Below are positions 45,642 to 54,732 of a stretch of DNA of 64,000 bases, piece after piece (position 1 is the first letter of the stretch; each line of letters begins with the position of its first letter). A model generated the notes under the pieces. The model had not been told where the DNA came from and did no database searches. It saw only the letters and a program-made list of their open reading frames with translations. The stretch is from positions 4,526,001 to 4,590,000 of the forward strand of contig OZ244968.1 in the NCBI GenBank assembly GCA_965222645.1. Reading direction: 5' to 3'. The stretch is from JABDMH01 sp965222645. Its GTDB lineage: Bacteria > Bacteroidota > Bacteroidia > Chitinophagales > Saprospiraceae. Position numbers and translations under genes: made by a program.

Positions 45642-46556
45642 TTGTTTGTCCGAACAAAAACTTCTATTGGGTTGCAAAACAGAAGGGCCCTCATCCAGCT
45701 CCATCTGGCAGTAGTGCTTTTTGGCACCTCGGCCATTCTAGGTGATCAGATACATCTGTCTGCGGTCGTACTAGTTTGGTGGAGATTATTGATCACTATT
45801 GTGAGCCTTTTTTTATTCGTCAATATCGTAAAGCAGTTTTACAAAACCTCATGGAAATCCCTTCTTTCATGGATGGGTATCGGACTTATTGTGTCAATGC
45901 ATTGGATAGCATTTTTTGCGTCAATAAAATATGCAAATGCCTCCGTGGCGTTGATTTGTCAGGCTACCACAGTGATATTTACGTCCATGTTTGAGCCCGT
46001 ATTTTTTAAGGTCCGGCCTAAATGGAATGAGATACTGCTTGCCATTTTAGTGGCGCCGTGCATGATATTGGTAGTGAGTGATCTGACATTGTCAGTATTT
46101 GGAGTTTGGCTGGGTTTAGTCTCCGCTGCACTACTTGCCTTATTTGGGATATTAAATAAAAAAATGATCTCCAGGGGAGATCCACTTTTCATCACATTTA
46201 TTGAGATGTCGAGTGGGTGTCTGGCGATTGGAATTTTTTTACTGCTCTTTTTGCCTTCGGACGAATCCTTCCTGCCACATGGATACGACTGGCTATATCT
46301 GGTTTTTCTTGCTCTTGGCTGTACTACTTTGGGGTTTGTACTTGTGCTCCAGGCCCTAAAACACTTATCGGCATTTACAACATTGTTGGCTTTCAATCTG
46401 GAGCCTGTATACGGAATCTTACTTGCCGGGTTGCTTCTGAATGATGCAAGTGATTTATCATTCACCTTTTACATTGGGAGTTTTCTTATCATTGCTTTAG
46501 TTCTTATCCATGCCTGGATGAGCAATAGGATTGATCAGAAAAATCTGGGAAGATGA
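45642..46556 (+). CDS. EamA-family (DMT) transporter
   Basis: The 304-residue protein has ten hydrophobic helices arranged as two EamA repeats. Cues include HLAVVLFGTSAILG at the start of repeat one and GTTLGFVL-like GCTTLGFVLVLQALKHLSAF and NLEPVYGILLAGLLLND in repeat two. These transporters export amino acids or metabolites; no substrate can be inferred. The TTG start is the earliest possible; no ATG lies in frame before the first helix. Its end overlaps the O-methyltransferase start by ATGA. Confidence 0.85.
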   Translation: MFVRTKTSIGLQNRRALIQLHLAVVLFGTSAILGDQIHLSAVVLVWWRLLITIVSLFLFVNIVKQFYKTSWKSLLSWMGIGLIVSMHWIAFFASIKYANASVALICQATTVIFTSMFEPVFFKVRPKWNEILLAILVAPCMILVVSDLTLSVFGVWLGLVSAALLALFGILNKKMISRGDPLFITFIEMSSGCLAIGIFLLLFLPSDESFLPHGYDWLYLVFLALGCTTLGFVLVLQALKHLSAFTTLLAFNLEPVYGILLAGLLLNDASDLSFTFYIGSFLIIALVLIHAWMSNRIDQKNLGR

Positions 46557-47173
46557 CAGAAAAGGAATACTGCGAAGCCTATACCTCGATGCCTTCAGAA
46601 GCATTGCAAAGGCTAGACCGGAAAACGCATCTGCAGACCCTGGCACCTCAGATGATATCAGGCGCCTATCAGGGAAGGCTGCTAAGTATGATAAGTCATA
46701 TGATTGCTCCGATGGTCGTTCTGGAAATTGGAACGTTTACGGGGTATTCAGCAATATGCCTGGCAGAAGGACTTGCCCACAGTGGAAAAGTGCATACCAT
46801 TGATATCAATCCGGAGTATAATAATCTGGTAAAAAAGTCGGTAAAAGACGCCGGAATGGAAGATCGCATCCAGTGTTATCACGGCGATGCGCTAGAAATT
46901 ATACCCGGTTTAGATTTGATATTCGATCTGGTCTTTATCGATGCTTCAAAACTGCATTATCAGCAGTACTTTGATTTAATTATTGATAAGGTGCGCAAAG
47001 GTGGTTTTATATTGAGTGACAATATGCTATGGGATTTGAAAGTGCTTACAGATGACGATGATCCCAATACCCTTGCTCTAAAGGATTTTGCACATTCCTT
47101 ACATCATAACGAAAGCATTGAGAATGTCCTATTGCCCGTAAGAGATGGCTTAATGATATGTCGAAAAAAATAA
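46553..47173 (+). CDS. Class I SAM-dependent O-methyltransferase
   Basis: This 206-residue protein belongs to the catechol/caffeoyl-CoA-type O-methyltransferases: LEIGTFTGYSAICLAEGL is the SAM loop, HTIDINPEYN the acidic ribose contact, and FIDASKLHYQQY plus ILSDNMLWDLKV hold the metal-binding Asp/Asn residues. Length fits the family. It overlaps the EamA gene and the FemAB-like gene, so the three are likely co-translated; the substrate is not known. Confidence 0.88.
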   Translation: MTEKEYCEAYTSMPSEALQRLDRKTHLQTLAPQMISGAYQGRLLSMISHMIAPMVVLEIGTFTGYSAICLAEGLAHSGKVHTIDINPEYNNLVKKSVKDAGMEDRIQCYHGDALEIIPGLDLIFDLVFIDASKLHYQQYFDLIIDKVRKGGFILSDNMLWDLKVLTDDDDPNTLALKDFAHSLHHNESIENVLLPVRDGLMICRKK

Positions 47174-48117
47174 AGCGGGATAAACGAAGATATCGGACAC
47201 TTTGTGGCAATATCTACCTGCCCATCTTCTTTCAGGACTGGTGGTTGGATATCGTTTGCCAGGGTCACTCATGGGACGTCCTGCTCTATGAAGAGGATCC
47301 CAATGTAGTGGCAGTATGGCCCTATGCAGTCAAGCAAAGAGGTCGTATTTCCTATATCTCAATGCCGCAGTTTACCAAGTTCTTAGGGCCGTACTTTCTC
47401 AAGGACTTTCCCTCTCAGAAAAAGCAACGCATCGTAGCACAGATGCTTGAGGCCTTACCCAATTACCCCAGCTATGCACAAACAATGCATTATCAGCTAA
47501 AAAATTGGCTGCCTTTTAAATGGAAGCACTTTAGTCAGACCGTTTATTACTCTTATGTCCTGGAAAATATTTTAGACACCGGGGAGATTTGGAATGGGAT
47601 TGATAGCGATTATCGAAATAATAAAATTGCAAAAGCGAAAGATCTGGTTTCAATAGCTACCCGCAATCCTGCAAATCATCCATATCTCATCTTTGAGGCA
47701 CCATTCCGGCGGAAAAATATGTTGCTACCTTATGATAGAGATCTTTTTATGAGAATAATAAATGAAGCCACCACGAGAAATCGAGGAAAAGTGTTGTGGG
47801 GTATATCATCTGACGGGGAGGTTCTGGCCGCTTCGTTTATTGTATGGGATGAGGACTATTGTTGTTATTTACTTGCTACGGGTGAGAATGATCGTGGCAG
47901 ACAGGTTGGAGCTGGAGTATATACAACGTGGCAGACCATAAAATATGCTTCGGAAACACTCAATTTAAAAGTGTTTGATTTTTTGGGTGGGATGGCAGAA
48001 ACTGTGGAACCCAGTCGTAGAAAATTTGGTGCACTACAACAACCATATTTTTTTATTTTCCGGCATAAGTGGTGGATTAAAGTGTTGAATGCGATAAGGG
48101 CTGCCAGGAGGTTTTGA
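47158..48117 (+). CDS. FemAB/GNAT-like acyltransferase
   Basis: The 319-residue protein has no recognised catalytic motif but its layout fits the FemAB-like double-GNAT proteins: an early FFQDWWLDIVC segment, RISYISMPQFTKFLGP, and in the second half LLATGENDRGRQVGAGVYTTWQTIK with LKVFDFLGGMAETVEPSRRKFGALQQPYFF, which resembles the FDF-G and W-K-FG-G end of the family (peptidoglycan or polysaccharide modification enzymes). The gene overlaps the O-methyltransferase by 16 bp and is followed at once by the repeat array. Confidence 0.7.
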   Translation: MSKKIKRDKRRYRTLCGNIYLPIFFQDWWLDIVCQGHSWDVLLYEEDPNVVAVWPYAVKQRGRISYISMPQFTKFLGPYFLKDFPSQKKQRIVAQMLEALPNYPSYAQTMHYQLKNWLPFKWKHFSQTVYYSYVLENILDTGEIWNGIDSDYRNNKIAKAKDLVSIATRNPANHPYLIFEAPFRRKNMLLPYDRDLFMRIINEATTRNRGKVLWGISSDGEVLAASFIVWDEDYCCYLLATGENDRGRQVGAGVYTTWQTIKYASETLNLKVFDFLGGMAETVEPSRRKFGALQQPYFFIFRHKWWIKVLNAIRAARRF

Positions 48118-48120
48118 TTG

Positions 48121-48395
48121 AACGCGGAGGCACAGGGACACAGAGAAATTATATTTTGATGAACACGGAGGCTCAGAGGCACAGAGAAAGTGTATGTTGA
48201 TGAACACGGAGGCTCAGAGGCACAGAGAAATTATATTTTGATGAACACGGAGGCTCAGAGGCACGGAGAAAGTATATGTTGATGAACGCGGAGGCTCAGA
48301 GGCACAGAGAAAGTATATGTTGATGAACGCGGAGGCACAGGGACACCGAGAAATTATTTCTTGATTAAACACGGAGGTACAGGGTATTGTTGATG
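48121..48395. repeat. 41-bp tandem repeat array
   Basis: Six full units start at 48121, 48162, 48203, 48244, 48285 and 48326, with a shortened seventh at 48368 and a faded eighth at 48396. The core is AACACGGAGGCTCAGAGGC followed by ACAGAGAAAGTATATGTTGATG. Units 1 and 6 carry CACAGGGACAC in place of CTCAGAGGCAC, and the end alternates TTATATTTT with GTATATGTT, so the units form a mosaic. One strand is strongly purine-rich. The array begins 3 bp after the stop of the FemAB-like gene. 41 is not a multiple of three, so it is not coding. Confidence 0.95.
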
Positions 48396-49179
48396 AACAC
48401 TGAAGCGCGGTGGTTGAAAAGCATTAAAAGAATAAAACAACAGCATAGATCCGGTGAAAAGTAGCTGTTCTTTTTTGACCATCGAGTGATTACAGACACA
48501 GCCAGAAGGAGAAACGTAGATATAATGTTGAATTTAGTTGGGTGGGTTTTTACTTTTGAGCGAGTGACGGAGGATGGCTTTTATCTGGATAGGCTTGCCC
48601 TCTCTCAATCAAGATTTCGCATAGTGATTAGTTTATTGTTTTAATTAGCCAGATAGTGTAATTCAATTTGGCAGAATGTGAAAAGCCTCATCATAAAAAG
48701 AAGTGATGTGTCTAGGTTTCAATGATGGTGGAACGCTTAAGTGGAGTTCTCATGATTTAATGTTTTCGTTGATCTCCTTACACCGTCATATTCACTTGCA
48801 ATGAACTGTGCGTACTTTTAATCGATCCTGGTGACCAGTTGGGGACGAAAATACCTAGGTCTTTGTAAGGATTGAACATGTTCTATGAATCCTAGCATAG
48901 CATTTTACGAGAAGGAACCCAGCCAAAAAGGAACGAGGAAGAGATCCACATACTAAAGAACTGGATCGAGATCAGAGCACAACTCCAGCCAAGACTAGTA
49001 TGAAGTGGGTCACGGGCTATACAATCAGTCTACGCTGATAGGCTTTGCACTAGAGATAAAGCATAAGGTTTGCCACAGTGGCGAAATCCCATATCTGTCA
49101 AAGGGAGCTAGTTAGGTCTTAACTAAGAAGGATGTATCTTGTATGCTCTCGTGTGGGAATCCTTTAATTTCAGCTCGAA
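48396..49179. other. Gene-poor stretch after the repeat array
   Basis: No convincing gene was seen. A 39-codon frame (48525-48644) exists but has no support. No terminal inverted repeats or transposase remains were recognised. It separates the conserved genes on the left from the orphan proteins on the right. Confidence 0.55.
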
Positions 49180-49731
49180 ATGAAGATCAAAAATAAACTA
49201 GGTAAAGTCATTTCCAACAAAATAAAAGTTGGCCATCCTATTAATCGAATCTTTTTAATCAGTTTTGTTGTCTTGTGTTATTTCTCTCATGGAACTCTTA
49301 GCCGGTCTGCATTAGCATTGTTTGGAGAGAAAATCGATGGACAACTACTTAGTATACAAGGCGTTGAAAAATTAATTGATTACCACTCATTTTTTTTAGT
49401 CTCAGCATCGTATAATTACAAATCCCATAAATCTAGTTCTGATCGATACGAGGAAGAAATTCATGTCGCAGTTAAGGAATTCGATCCGTCCGATGAGAAT
49501 TGTATCTTTTGTGACTATATATATGGACCAGAATGGGAGGCACTTGACTATGATGATATTGTGACTATCGATCGAAGGCTTCCAGTAATATATTTAGGAT
49601 TTTGCCCTGCTATTCATCTGGCAGGAAATGAAGTCCCATTGAACAGTTATTTCCCGAATCTGCTGTTGTTTACTTTCGTGACTTTTCTACTCTATCTGGC
49701 TTCTAGTCACAAGGGAACCAAACAAGATTAA
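49180..49731 (+). CDS. Unrecognised two-helix membrane protein
   Basis: The 183-residue product has one membrane helix near residues 23-46, a hydrophilic domain of about 105 residues on the far side and a second helix near 156-174, followed by a short Lys-rich tail. The outer domain has a Cys-Phe-Cys pair (ENCIFCDYIYG) and DYDDIVTIDRRLPVIYLG. The layout is like DUF3592 proteins but no firm match is claimed. Base use is like nearby DNA. It has no operon partners and sits in the accessory pocket. Confidence 0.55.
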   Translation: MKIKNKLGKVISNKIKVGHPINRIFLISFVVLCYFSHGTLSRSALALFGEKIDGQLLSIQGVEKLIDYHSFFLVSASYNYKSHKSSSDRYEEEIHVAVKEFDPSDENCIFCDYIYGPEWEALDYDDIVTIDRRLPVIYLGFCPAIHLAGNEVPLNSYFPNLLLFTFVTFLLYLASSHKGTKQD

Positions 49732-50463
49732 GAGTAACGATTCATTGTAACTTATAGATGGACATTTCAGCGAGGTTACACCTTACAGGATAATGATTGT
49801 TACTCTGTTCTAATCCATATCGTAATGTTTATCAATGAATATTAAAAATCGAAGTATACAATTATAGACTGAGTGAGTAATTGATTTCCTTTCATCAATT
49901 TGAGTGCAACCTTAATCGGATGTATTCGTACGATCCTGGAGATCGGAAACCAAATGATTTTTCCTCAAAAACTACACCATCTACCACAATGTTGGATAGG
50001 CTTATAGTGCAGGTGACAACCTGGTCTCGTGCTAATACGCAGGTAACAGAACTGGACAAACTAATCTTTATACCTTTTGGATCTTTCAAGAGATCACTCG
50101 GATAGTTTTGCTTTTTTGGATTGCAATGACAATTGTTGGTATTCCAAGGAATCGTACAATGATCAATTCTTACCACCTCGGCGGCATCCACGACAATTGC
50201 ACACATTTCATCCACTGAGTACAAACTTCTTTAGCAGGGCAGAACCGCATTAACCTAATCTATGATCGCTCAGTGCCTAACCGAACCGCGCTTCGTGAGT
50301 GAAAAATCGACCATCAAGGTAGCTTGTATAGTAACATTCAATTTTTTCGATTCGTGTAAAAAACGAGACTATTTTACCATTTTGTTTTTTACTCCCAGGC
50401 ATGAGAGTCAAGTCAGGGAGCAATTATGCAGGCATTGCCCATGGACGTAACTTTTTGTATCCT
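49732..50463. other. Mostly non-coding stretch with one doubtful minus-strand frame
   Basis: Between the two-helix protein gene and the autoprocessing-like protein gene lie 732 bp. Only the doubtful frame listed below stands out. No RNA gene or terminator was recognised. Confidence 0.5.
49895..50206 (-). CDS. Doubtful small protein or gene fragment
   Basis: From the ATG this frame gives 103 residues with several Cys (CTIPWNTNNCHC; VTCVLARDQVVTCTISL) and a strand-like second half ending in a SPGSYEYIRLRL segment. No signal peptide or family is recognised. It may be the tail of a decayed secreted protein or a chance frame; it is on the same strand as the gene before it, 258 bp away. Confidence 0.25.
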   Translation of the reverse strand: MCAIVVDAAEVVRIDHCTIPWNTNNCHCNPKKQNYPSDLLKDPKGIKISLSSSVTCVLARDQVVTCTISLSNIVVDGVVFEEKSFGFRSPGSYEYIRLRLHSN

Positions 50464-51441
50464 TCAGTCGTTAGAACCAGCAGGTTGTGGTACAGTAAGT
50501 GCCATTATCATTTCTTTAAGGTCATCAATCTGAGATTGTTGTGAACGAATGAGCTGCGTCCAGGCAGCCATATGATTGATTCCTACAGCCGTGTTAATGC
50601 GTTTGATGCCGTTAAGTGTAGAACTTTCCCATGCTTGACCAATGATCTGATGGTACAGTTTGATGTCCGAAGTGTTTACAGCTATACCTAAGCCATCTCC
50701 ATTGCCGCTAGCGACGATCCAGTCACCCGAATGAACAGGTCCTAGCACGGAAGTTTGTACCTGACCCACGAAACTCACAGTCTCGTGTGTGTGTATGGCT
50801 ATATCATCTGATTTGTGTACTGGGCTGTTGCCAAGAACAGCTGCCTGATCAGTGATGACCATTACTCGATCAGCATTTTTGGTTTGCTTGGAAATATGCC
50901 CATGGTAGATCCCTACCACATCACCCGGTTGAAATATCTCTGACTGGTCTAGTACTGGCAAATACTCTGCATAGTCACTTCCCGGTGATGTATACGATAC
51001 ACCACCGTTGCCATTTCCTTGCACTTCACCTATTATATTATTAAGACCATTGTAAAAAGTAAGGAAATTGCATCCTGCTCCGGGGTTTGGTTGGTTACCT
51101 ACTTGCAATGCCAATACGTCGGGACTAGTCCCAGAGTTTCTATTCTTTATAAGTCCAATATGCCCTTGCAAAGTAGAGGCGCTTTTGTCACCTTGAATGT
51201 ACATACTGAAGAGATTTGCATGCCTAACATGGATTCCATCAAAACCAGCAGAATCCACGTTAACCCCATTAAATCGGGATGATCCGATATGGACACCATC
51301 ACCACCCGCATAATTGATATGGATGGCATTTCTATCAAAACCAATAACTGAGTCTATTTCGATTTGATTCTGACTAAGTAGAGGTAGTGTAAATTTGGTA
51401 AAAATGCCCAAAATTAAGATTACTGTTTTAAAAGGATTCAT
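50464..51441 (-). CDS. Secreted protein with short-period repeats and a G2-peptidase-like domain
   Basis: The product has a signal peptide (Met at 51441 gives MNPFKTVILILGIF...), then a repeating stretch of about 10-residue turns (NAIHINYAGGDGVHIGSSRF, GVNVDSAGFDGIHVRHANLF) that suggests a beta-helix, and a C-terminal part with GSDYAEYLPVLDQSEIFQPG, DVVGIYHGHISKQT, TDQAAVLGNSP and IIGQAWESS. The latter resembles the intramolecular-chaperone/autoprocessing (peptidase G2-like) ends of phage tail and surface proteins, by memory only. A final helix (LIRSQQSQIDDLKEMI) is a coiled coil. It has no T9SS sorting domain. An ATG 14 codons earlier is possible. Function unknown. Confidence 0.6.
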   Translation of the reverse strand: MNPFKTVILILGIFTKFTLPLLSQNQIEIDSVIGFDRNAIHINYAGGDGVHIGSSRFNGVNVDSAGFDGIHVRHANLFSMYIQGDKSASTLQGHIGLIKNRNSGTSPDVLALQVGNQPNPGAGCNFLTFYNGLNNIIGEVQGNGNGGVSYTSPGSDYAEYLPVLDQSEIFQPGDVVGIYHGHISKQTKNADRVMVITDQAAVLGNSPVHKSDDIAIHTHETVSFVGQVQTSVLGPVHSGDWIVASGNGDGLGIAVNTSDIKLYHQIIGQAWESSTLNGIKRINTAVGINHMAAWTQLIRSQQSQIDDLKEMIMALTVPQPAGSND

Positions 51442-51778
51442 GATTTTTGATTTTATTGTAGACATGACATATATATTTAACAACTTACCTCCCGAATTCG
51501 GATTCGTGACGATTTACAATCATCGACTAAATCATCAATGGTGCCTTTCAATTTTTGCTTGATCTGACATCTGTTTGAGGACACGATAGCTGAGCAAGCT
51601 ACATTTTATGATCCAGTGGTATGTATAAATGGTTTCAAAATCACGCAAAAAATGTACGAAAAAATTCCTAACTGGAGTTTTTGTAGCTCGAGATTGTCCA
51701 TAAACTATCGGATGAAGGAATCACCAGGTAGGCAAGTCCTATTGATTAAATAAGGCGGCATGGAGATACGGGGACTAA
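51442..51778. other. Intergenic stretch
   Basis: Holds the leader of the autoprocessing-like protein gene and the 3' end of the BamA/TamA-like gene. No gene or terminator was recognised. Confidence 0.4.
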
Positions 51779-53548
51779 CTAAAATCCACTGACCATGCCA
51801 AAATGCACAACACCGCTTCTGAAACTAAAAGGAGAATCGATAGCCTTGCCGATGGCATAACTTATCGAGAAAATACCCACTTTCGTTTCTAGATTCAGAC
51901 CCACACCAGTACCTAGTGGTTGATCGGAGATATAGCCCTCATTATCATTGCGATCGTAGAATCCGATATCAATAAAATAGAAGAAATTGCTGTTTTGATT
52001 AAATAGTAGTCGGTACTCCAATGTCAAGACATTGTAAAATCGGGCAAAAATTGATTCTTCATTAAATCCTCTCAGCAGCTTCGTGCCACCTATTCTATAC
52101 AACTCATTGTTGTACAATCGCTCTCCTGATCCTATCAAAGCAGTGTGGTTAGCGAGAAGCAAGGTGCTACTTTTAAATAACGGAAAGTATTTTTCAAGGC
52201 TCGCTGAGAGTTTAAATTGGAAACTATTTAGATTGAGATCATTATATAGAGTATTGAAGTTAAAGCCCGGCTCCTCACCATCCCGGAGTGATACTATTGT
52301 ATTATTCTTTTTTATTTTTTTATTACCGGCACTCCCCGAGATGGATATTTTGGATCCTTTTCTGGGATTGAGTCGATAGTTTAGTCTTTCGAAATGCCAT
52401 GTAGCACCGAGAAGATTATGGCGAGTATCAATAAAAGTTGGTAATGTTTGTGTCCGCTTTATTCTGGCAGTGTCAACAGTAAGTAGATCAGTTGTTTTTT
52501 TCTCTATAAAAAACCGCAGATAGCTGTCGCCTTTAAGAAAATATTGAATGCCAATATTATATCCCAGATCAATATATGTGGAATCGCGTTTGTATAATTG
52601 AAAATCAAGATCAGTGCCAAATGACCAGCCAAAAATAAATGGATAATTAAGACCCAGTTCAAGATTTTGAGTTCCCGGCATCAGATTCTCATATTTAAAT
52701 CTAAAAATCTCGCCAGCACCAAATTGATTAGCCATATCGATATCTACATTACCCGTAAGTTGGAACCTCTTGTTGGGATTGTTACTTGGCAGCAATCCTA
52801 AGAGAATATCAAATCTATTGGCATTTTTGCGATCCAGATACAGCTGAATCGTGGCGCTATTCCCGAGGAAATTTACAACTGGATCCTGCTGTGATTTGAC
52901 AAATGGAACAGATTCAATCCGGTCCTTTGCGAGCACTATTTTTTGCTTATTGAAAATATCTCCCTCCCGAATGTTTAGTATATGCTGTAAATATCTGTCC
53001 TTGAGTTTGAGATCGCCATCCAGTCTTATTCTTTCAATATTGATTTTGTCATTGAGCTTGACCTGTACTGTTGCTTCAACCATCTGATTTTTGATGCCTA
53101 TGCTATCCAATCTTACAGCTGCAAACGGATATCCGTTATTTTCTGCATTGGTGAGAATGCGATCAAACAGGACATTAATTGCCTCGTGATTGTAAAGTTT
53201 TTCAGGACGTATCGATATTTTAAGTCCGTCCAGCAAGAACTCCGGAATCGATGATAAGTCGAGATAGTTCCATTTATATTGATTTCCAACATGAAAATGG
53301 ATCATTATCGCTCGGGAATGAATGTCTACTGAATCGAGCGATGCTGCCAAATATCCCAATCGGTGTAGTTCTGACGCTATGCTCCTACACGAATCATTGA
53401 TGTCGGAGAGGTCGAGGCTATCGGGCCACACCCGGGACAGCTGATGGTCCAGCTTCCATGTGACGGGAAGTGTCTGCCCTGACATGCCGGTGTGCAAACA
53501 GACAATGCCTATGATGGTTATTAAATGACGGTAGAACCTGAAAGCCAT
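51779..53548 (-). CDS. BamA/TamA-family outer-membrane protein
   Basis: The 589-residue protein has a signal peptide, two or three POTRA-like units (about residues 60-235; the cue is GDIFNKQKIVLAKDRIESVPFV) and a C-terminal 16-strand Omp85 barrel with the usual later motif RGFNEE near residue 488 and closing Phe. Omp85 proteins insert or export outer-membrane proteins. Compared with BamA (five POTRAs, about 800 residues) it is short, so a TamA-like or lineage-specific homologue is more likely. It is divergent from hemW with a 38-bp gap. Confidence 0.8.
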   Translation of the reverse strand: MAFRFYRHLITIIGIVCLHTGMSGQTLPVTWKLDHQLSRVWPDSLDLSDINDSCRSIASELHRLGYLAASLDSVDIHSRAIMIHFHVGNQYKWNYLDLSSIPEFLLDGLKISIRPEKLYNHEAINVLFDRILTNAENNGYPFAAVRLDSIGIKNQMVEATVQVKLNDKINIERIRLDGDLKLKDRYLQHILNIREGDIFNKQKIVLAKDRIESVPFVKSQQDPVVNFLGNSATIQLYLDRKNANRFDILLGLLPSNNPNKRFQLTGNVDIDMANQFGAGEIFRFKYENLMPGTQNLELGLNYPFIFGWSFGTDLDFQLYKRDSTYIDLGYNIGIQYFLKGDSYLRFFIEKKTTDLLTVDTARIKRTQTLPTFIDTRHNLLGATWHFERLNYRLNPRKGSKISISGSAGNKKIKKNNTIVSLRDGEEPGFNFNTLYNDLNLNSFQFKLSASLEKYFPLFKSSTLLLANHTALIGSGERLYNNELYRIGGTKLLRGFNEESIFARFYNVLTLEYRLLFNQNSNFFYFIDIGFYDRNDNEGYISDQPLGTGVGLNLETKVGIFSISYAIGKAIDSPFSFRSGVVHFGMVSGF

Positions 53549-53586
53549 TTATCTTTGATATCAGATCAACGTTTCTACAACGAAAA

Positions 53587-54711
53587 ATGGCAGGCCTTTA
53601 TATACATATCCCCTTTTGTAAACAGGCTTGCAGCTACTGTAATTTTCATTTTTCGACATCTGATAGACTTCACACTCAGATGCTCAAAGCCATCATTAAG
53701 GAGTTGCAACTCAGAGCTGATGAGATGGCTGGAGTGTACCTGGAGTCTATTTACCTGGGAGGTGGAACACCTTCCTTACTCGCACTGCAGGAACTTGAGG
53801 ATCTGTACGACACCGTATACAAACTCTTTGCAGTACAGCATGACGCAGAGGTGACACTGGAAGCTAATCCTGATGATCTGATTGATGGTTTTGTCCCGGC
53901 CCTCACCGATTTACCCATAAATCGATTAAGCATTGGTGTACAGTCTTTCAAAGATCCTGAATTGAAACTGCTGAACCGGGCTCACGATGCCCAGGCAGCG
54001 CATGATTGTCTAAAGCTATTGGAAAGAGCAGGTTTCGATAATTTTTCTATTGATCTGATTTATGGAATACCGGGCGCGGATCTGTCATCCTGGATCGAGA
54101 ATTTAGAGATAGCGATCGAATATTATGACGTTCCTCATCTGTCTTGCTATGCATTGACTGTCGAGGATAAAACGGCCTTAGCCCATCAGGTGAAACGAGG
54201 AAAGCTGCAAGTCAATGAAGAAGCGATGGTTACCCAATTTAGGAGTCTTGTTGCTTTGACCAGGCAAAATGGCTATGATCATTACGAGATTTCCAATTTT
54301 TCCAAACAGGGATATCTGGCAGTCCATAACAGCAATTACTGGCGTAACAAAAATTATCTAGGGGTGGGTCCGTCAGCTCATTCTTTTAATGGCAAAAGTC
54401 GAAGTTGGAATATTTCCAATAATTCGAAGTATATAAAGATGATTGAAGCGGGAACTCTACCCTTGACAACAGAAACACTTACCCAACACCAAAAGTACAA
54501 TGAATATGTGATGACCGGACTTCGCACAAAGTGGGGCTGCGATTCGAAAGTCATAGGGCAATTCGGGGACATGTACTCTCGACATTTTCTGCAGAGTGTT
54601 AGGAACTTTATTGAGAAAAGATGGATTGAGGAACATAACAGTATCTACACTTTATCAGATGATGGAAAACTGTTTGCAGATCAGATTTCGGGAGATTTGT
54701 TTCTTGTGTAG
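53587..54711 (+). CDS. hemW: Radical SAM haem chaperone HemW
   Basis: HemW binds haem and delivers it to respiratory enzymes; it was formerly annotated as oxygen-independent coproporphyrinogen oxidase. The 374-residue product has the cluster motif CKQACSYC (Cys11, Cys15, Cys18) in IHIPFCKQACSYCNFHF, IYLGGGTPSLLALQEL, NRLSIGVQSFKD, the SIDLIYGIPG block and the HemW-type C-terminal domain with YEISNFSKQGY and NYWRNKNYLGVGPSAHSF. It lacks the longer N-terminus of HemN. A T9SS cargo gene follows by 21 bp. Confidence 0.93.
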   Translation: MAGLYIHIPFCKQACSYCNFHFSTSDRLHTQMLKAIIKELQLRADEMAGVYLESIYLGGGTPSLLALQELEDLYDTVYKLFAVQHDAEVTLEANPDDLIDGFVPALTDLPINRLSIGVQSFKDPELKLLNRAHDAQAAHDCLKLLERAGFDNFSIDLIYGIPGADLSSWIENLEIAIEYYDVPHLSCYALTVEDKTALAHQVKRGKLQVNEEAMVTQFRSLVALTRQNGYDHYEISNFSKQGYLAVHNSNYWRNKNYLGVGPSAHSFNGKSRSWNISNNSKYIKMIEAGTLPLTTETLTQHQKYNEYVMTGLRTKWGCDSKVIGQFGDMYSRHFLQSVRNFIEKRWIEEHNSIYTLSDDGKLFADQISGDLFLV

Positions 54712-54732
54712 AACACTCAAATAGAAAATCAA

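Noticed and set aside
45959..46465. 168-codon minus-strand frame inside the EamA gene
   Set aside because: Mirror of hydrophobic helices; no start context or family cues.
48121..48395. CRISPR array
   Set aside because: Units are contiguous 41-bp direct repeats with no unique spacers and no cas genes nearby.
48525..48644. 39-codon small ORF with a distant AAGGAG
   Set aside because: Only a short frame with no homology cue; spacing to the AAGGAG is too long.
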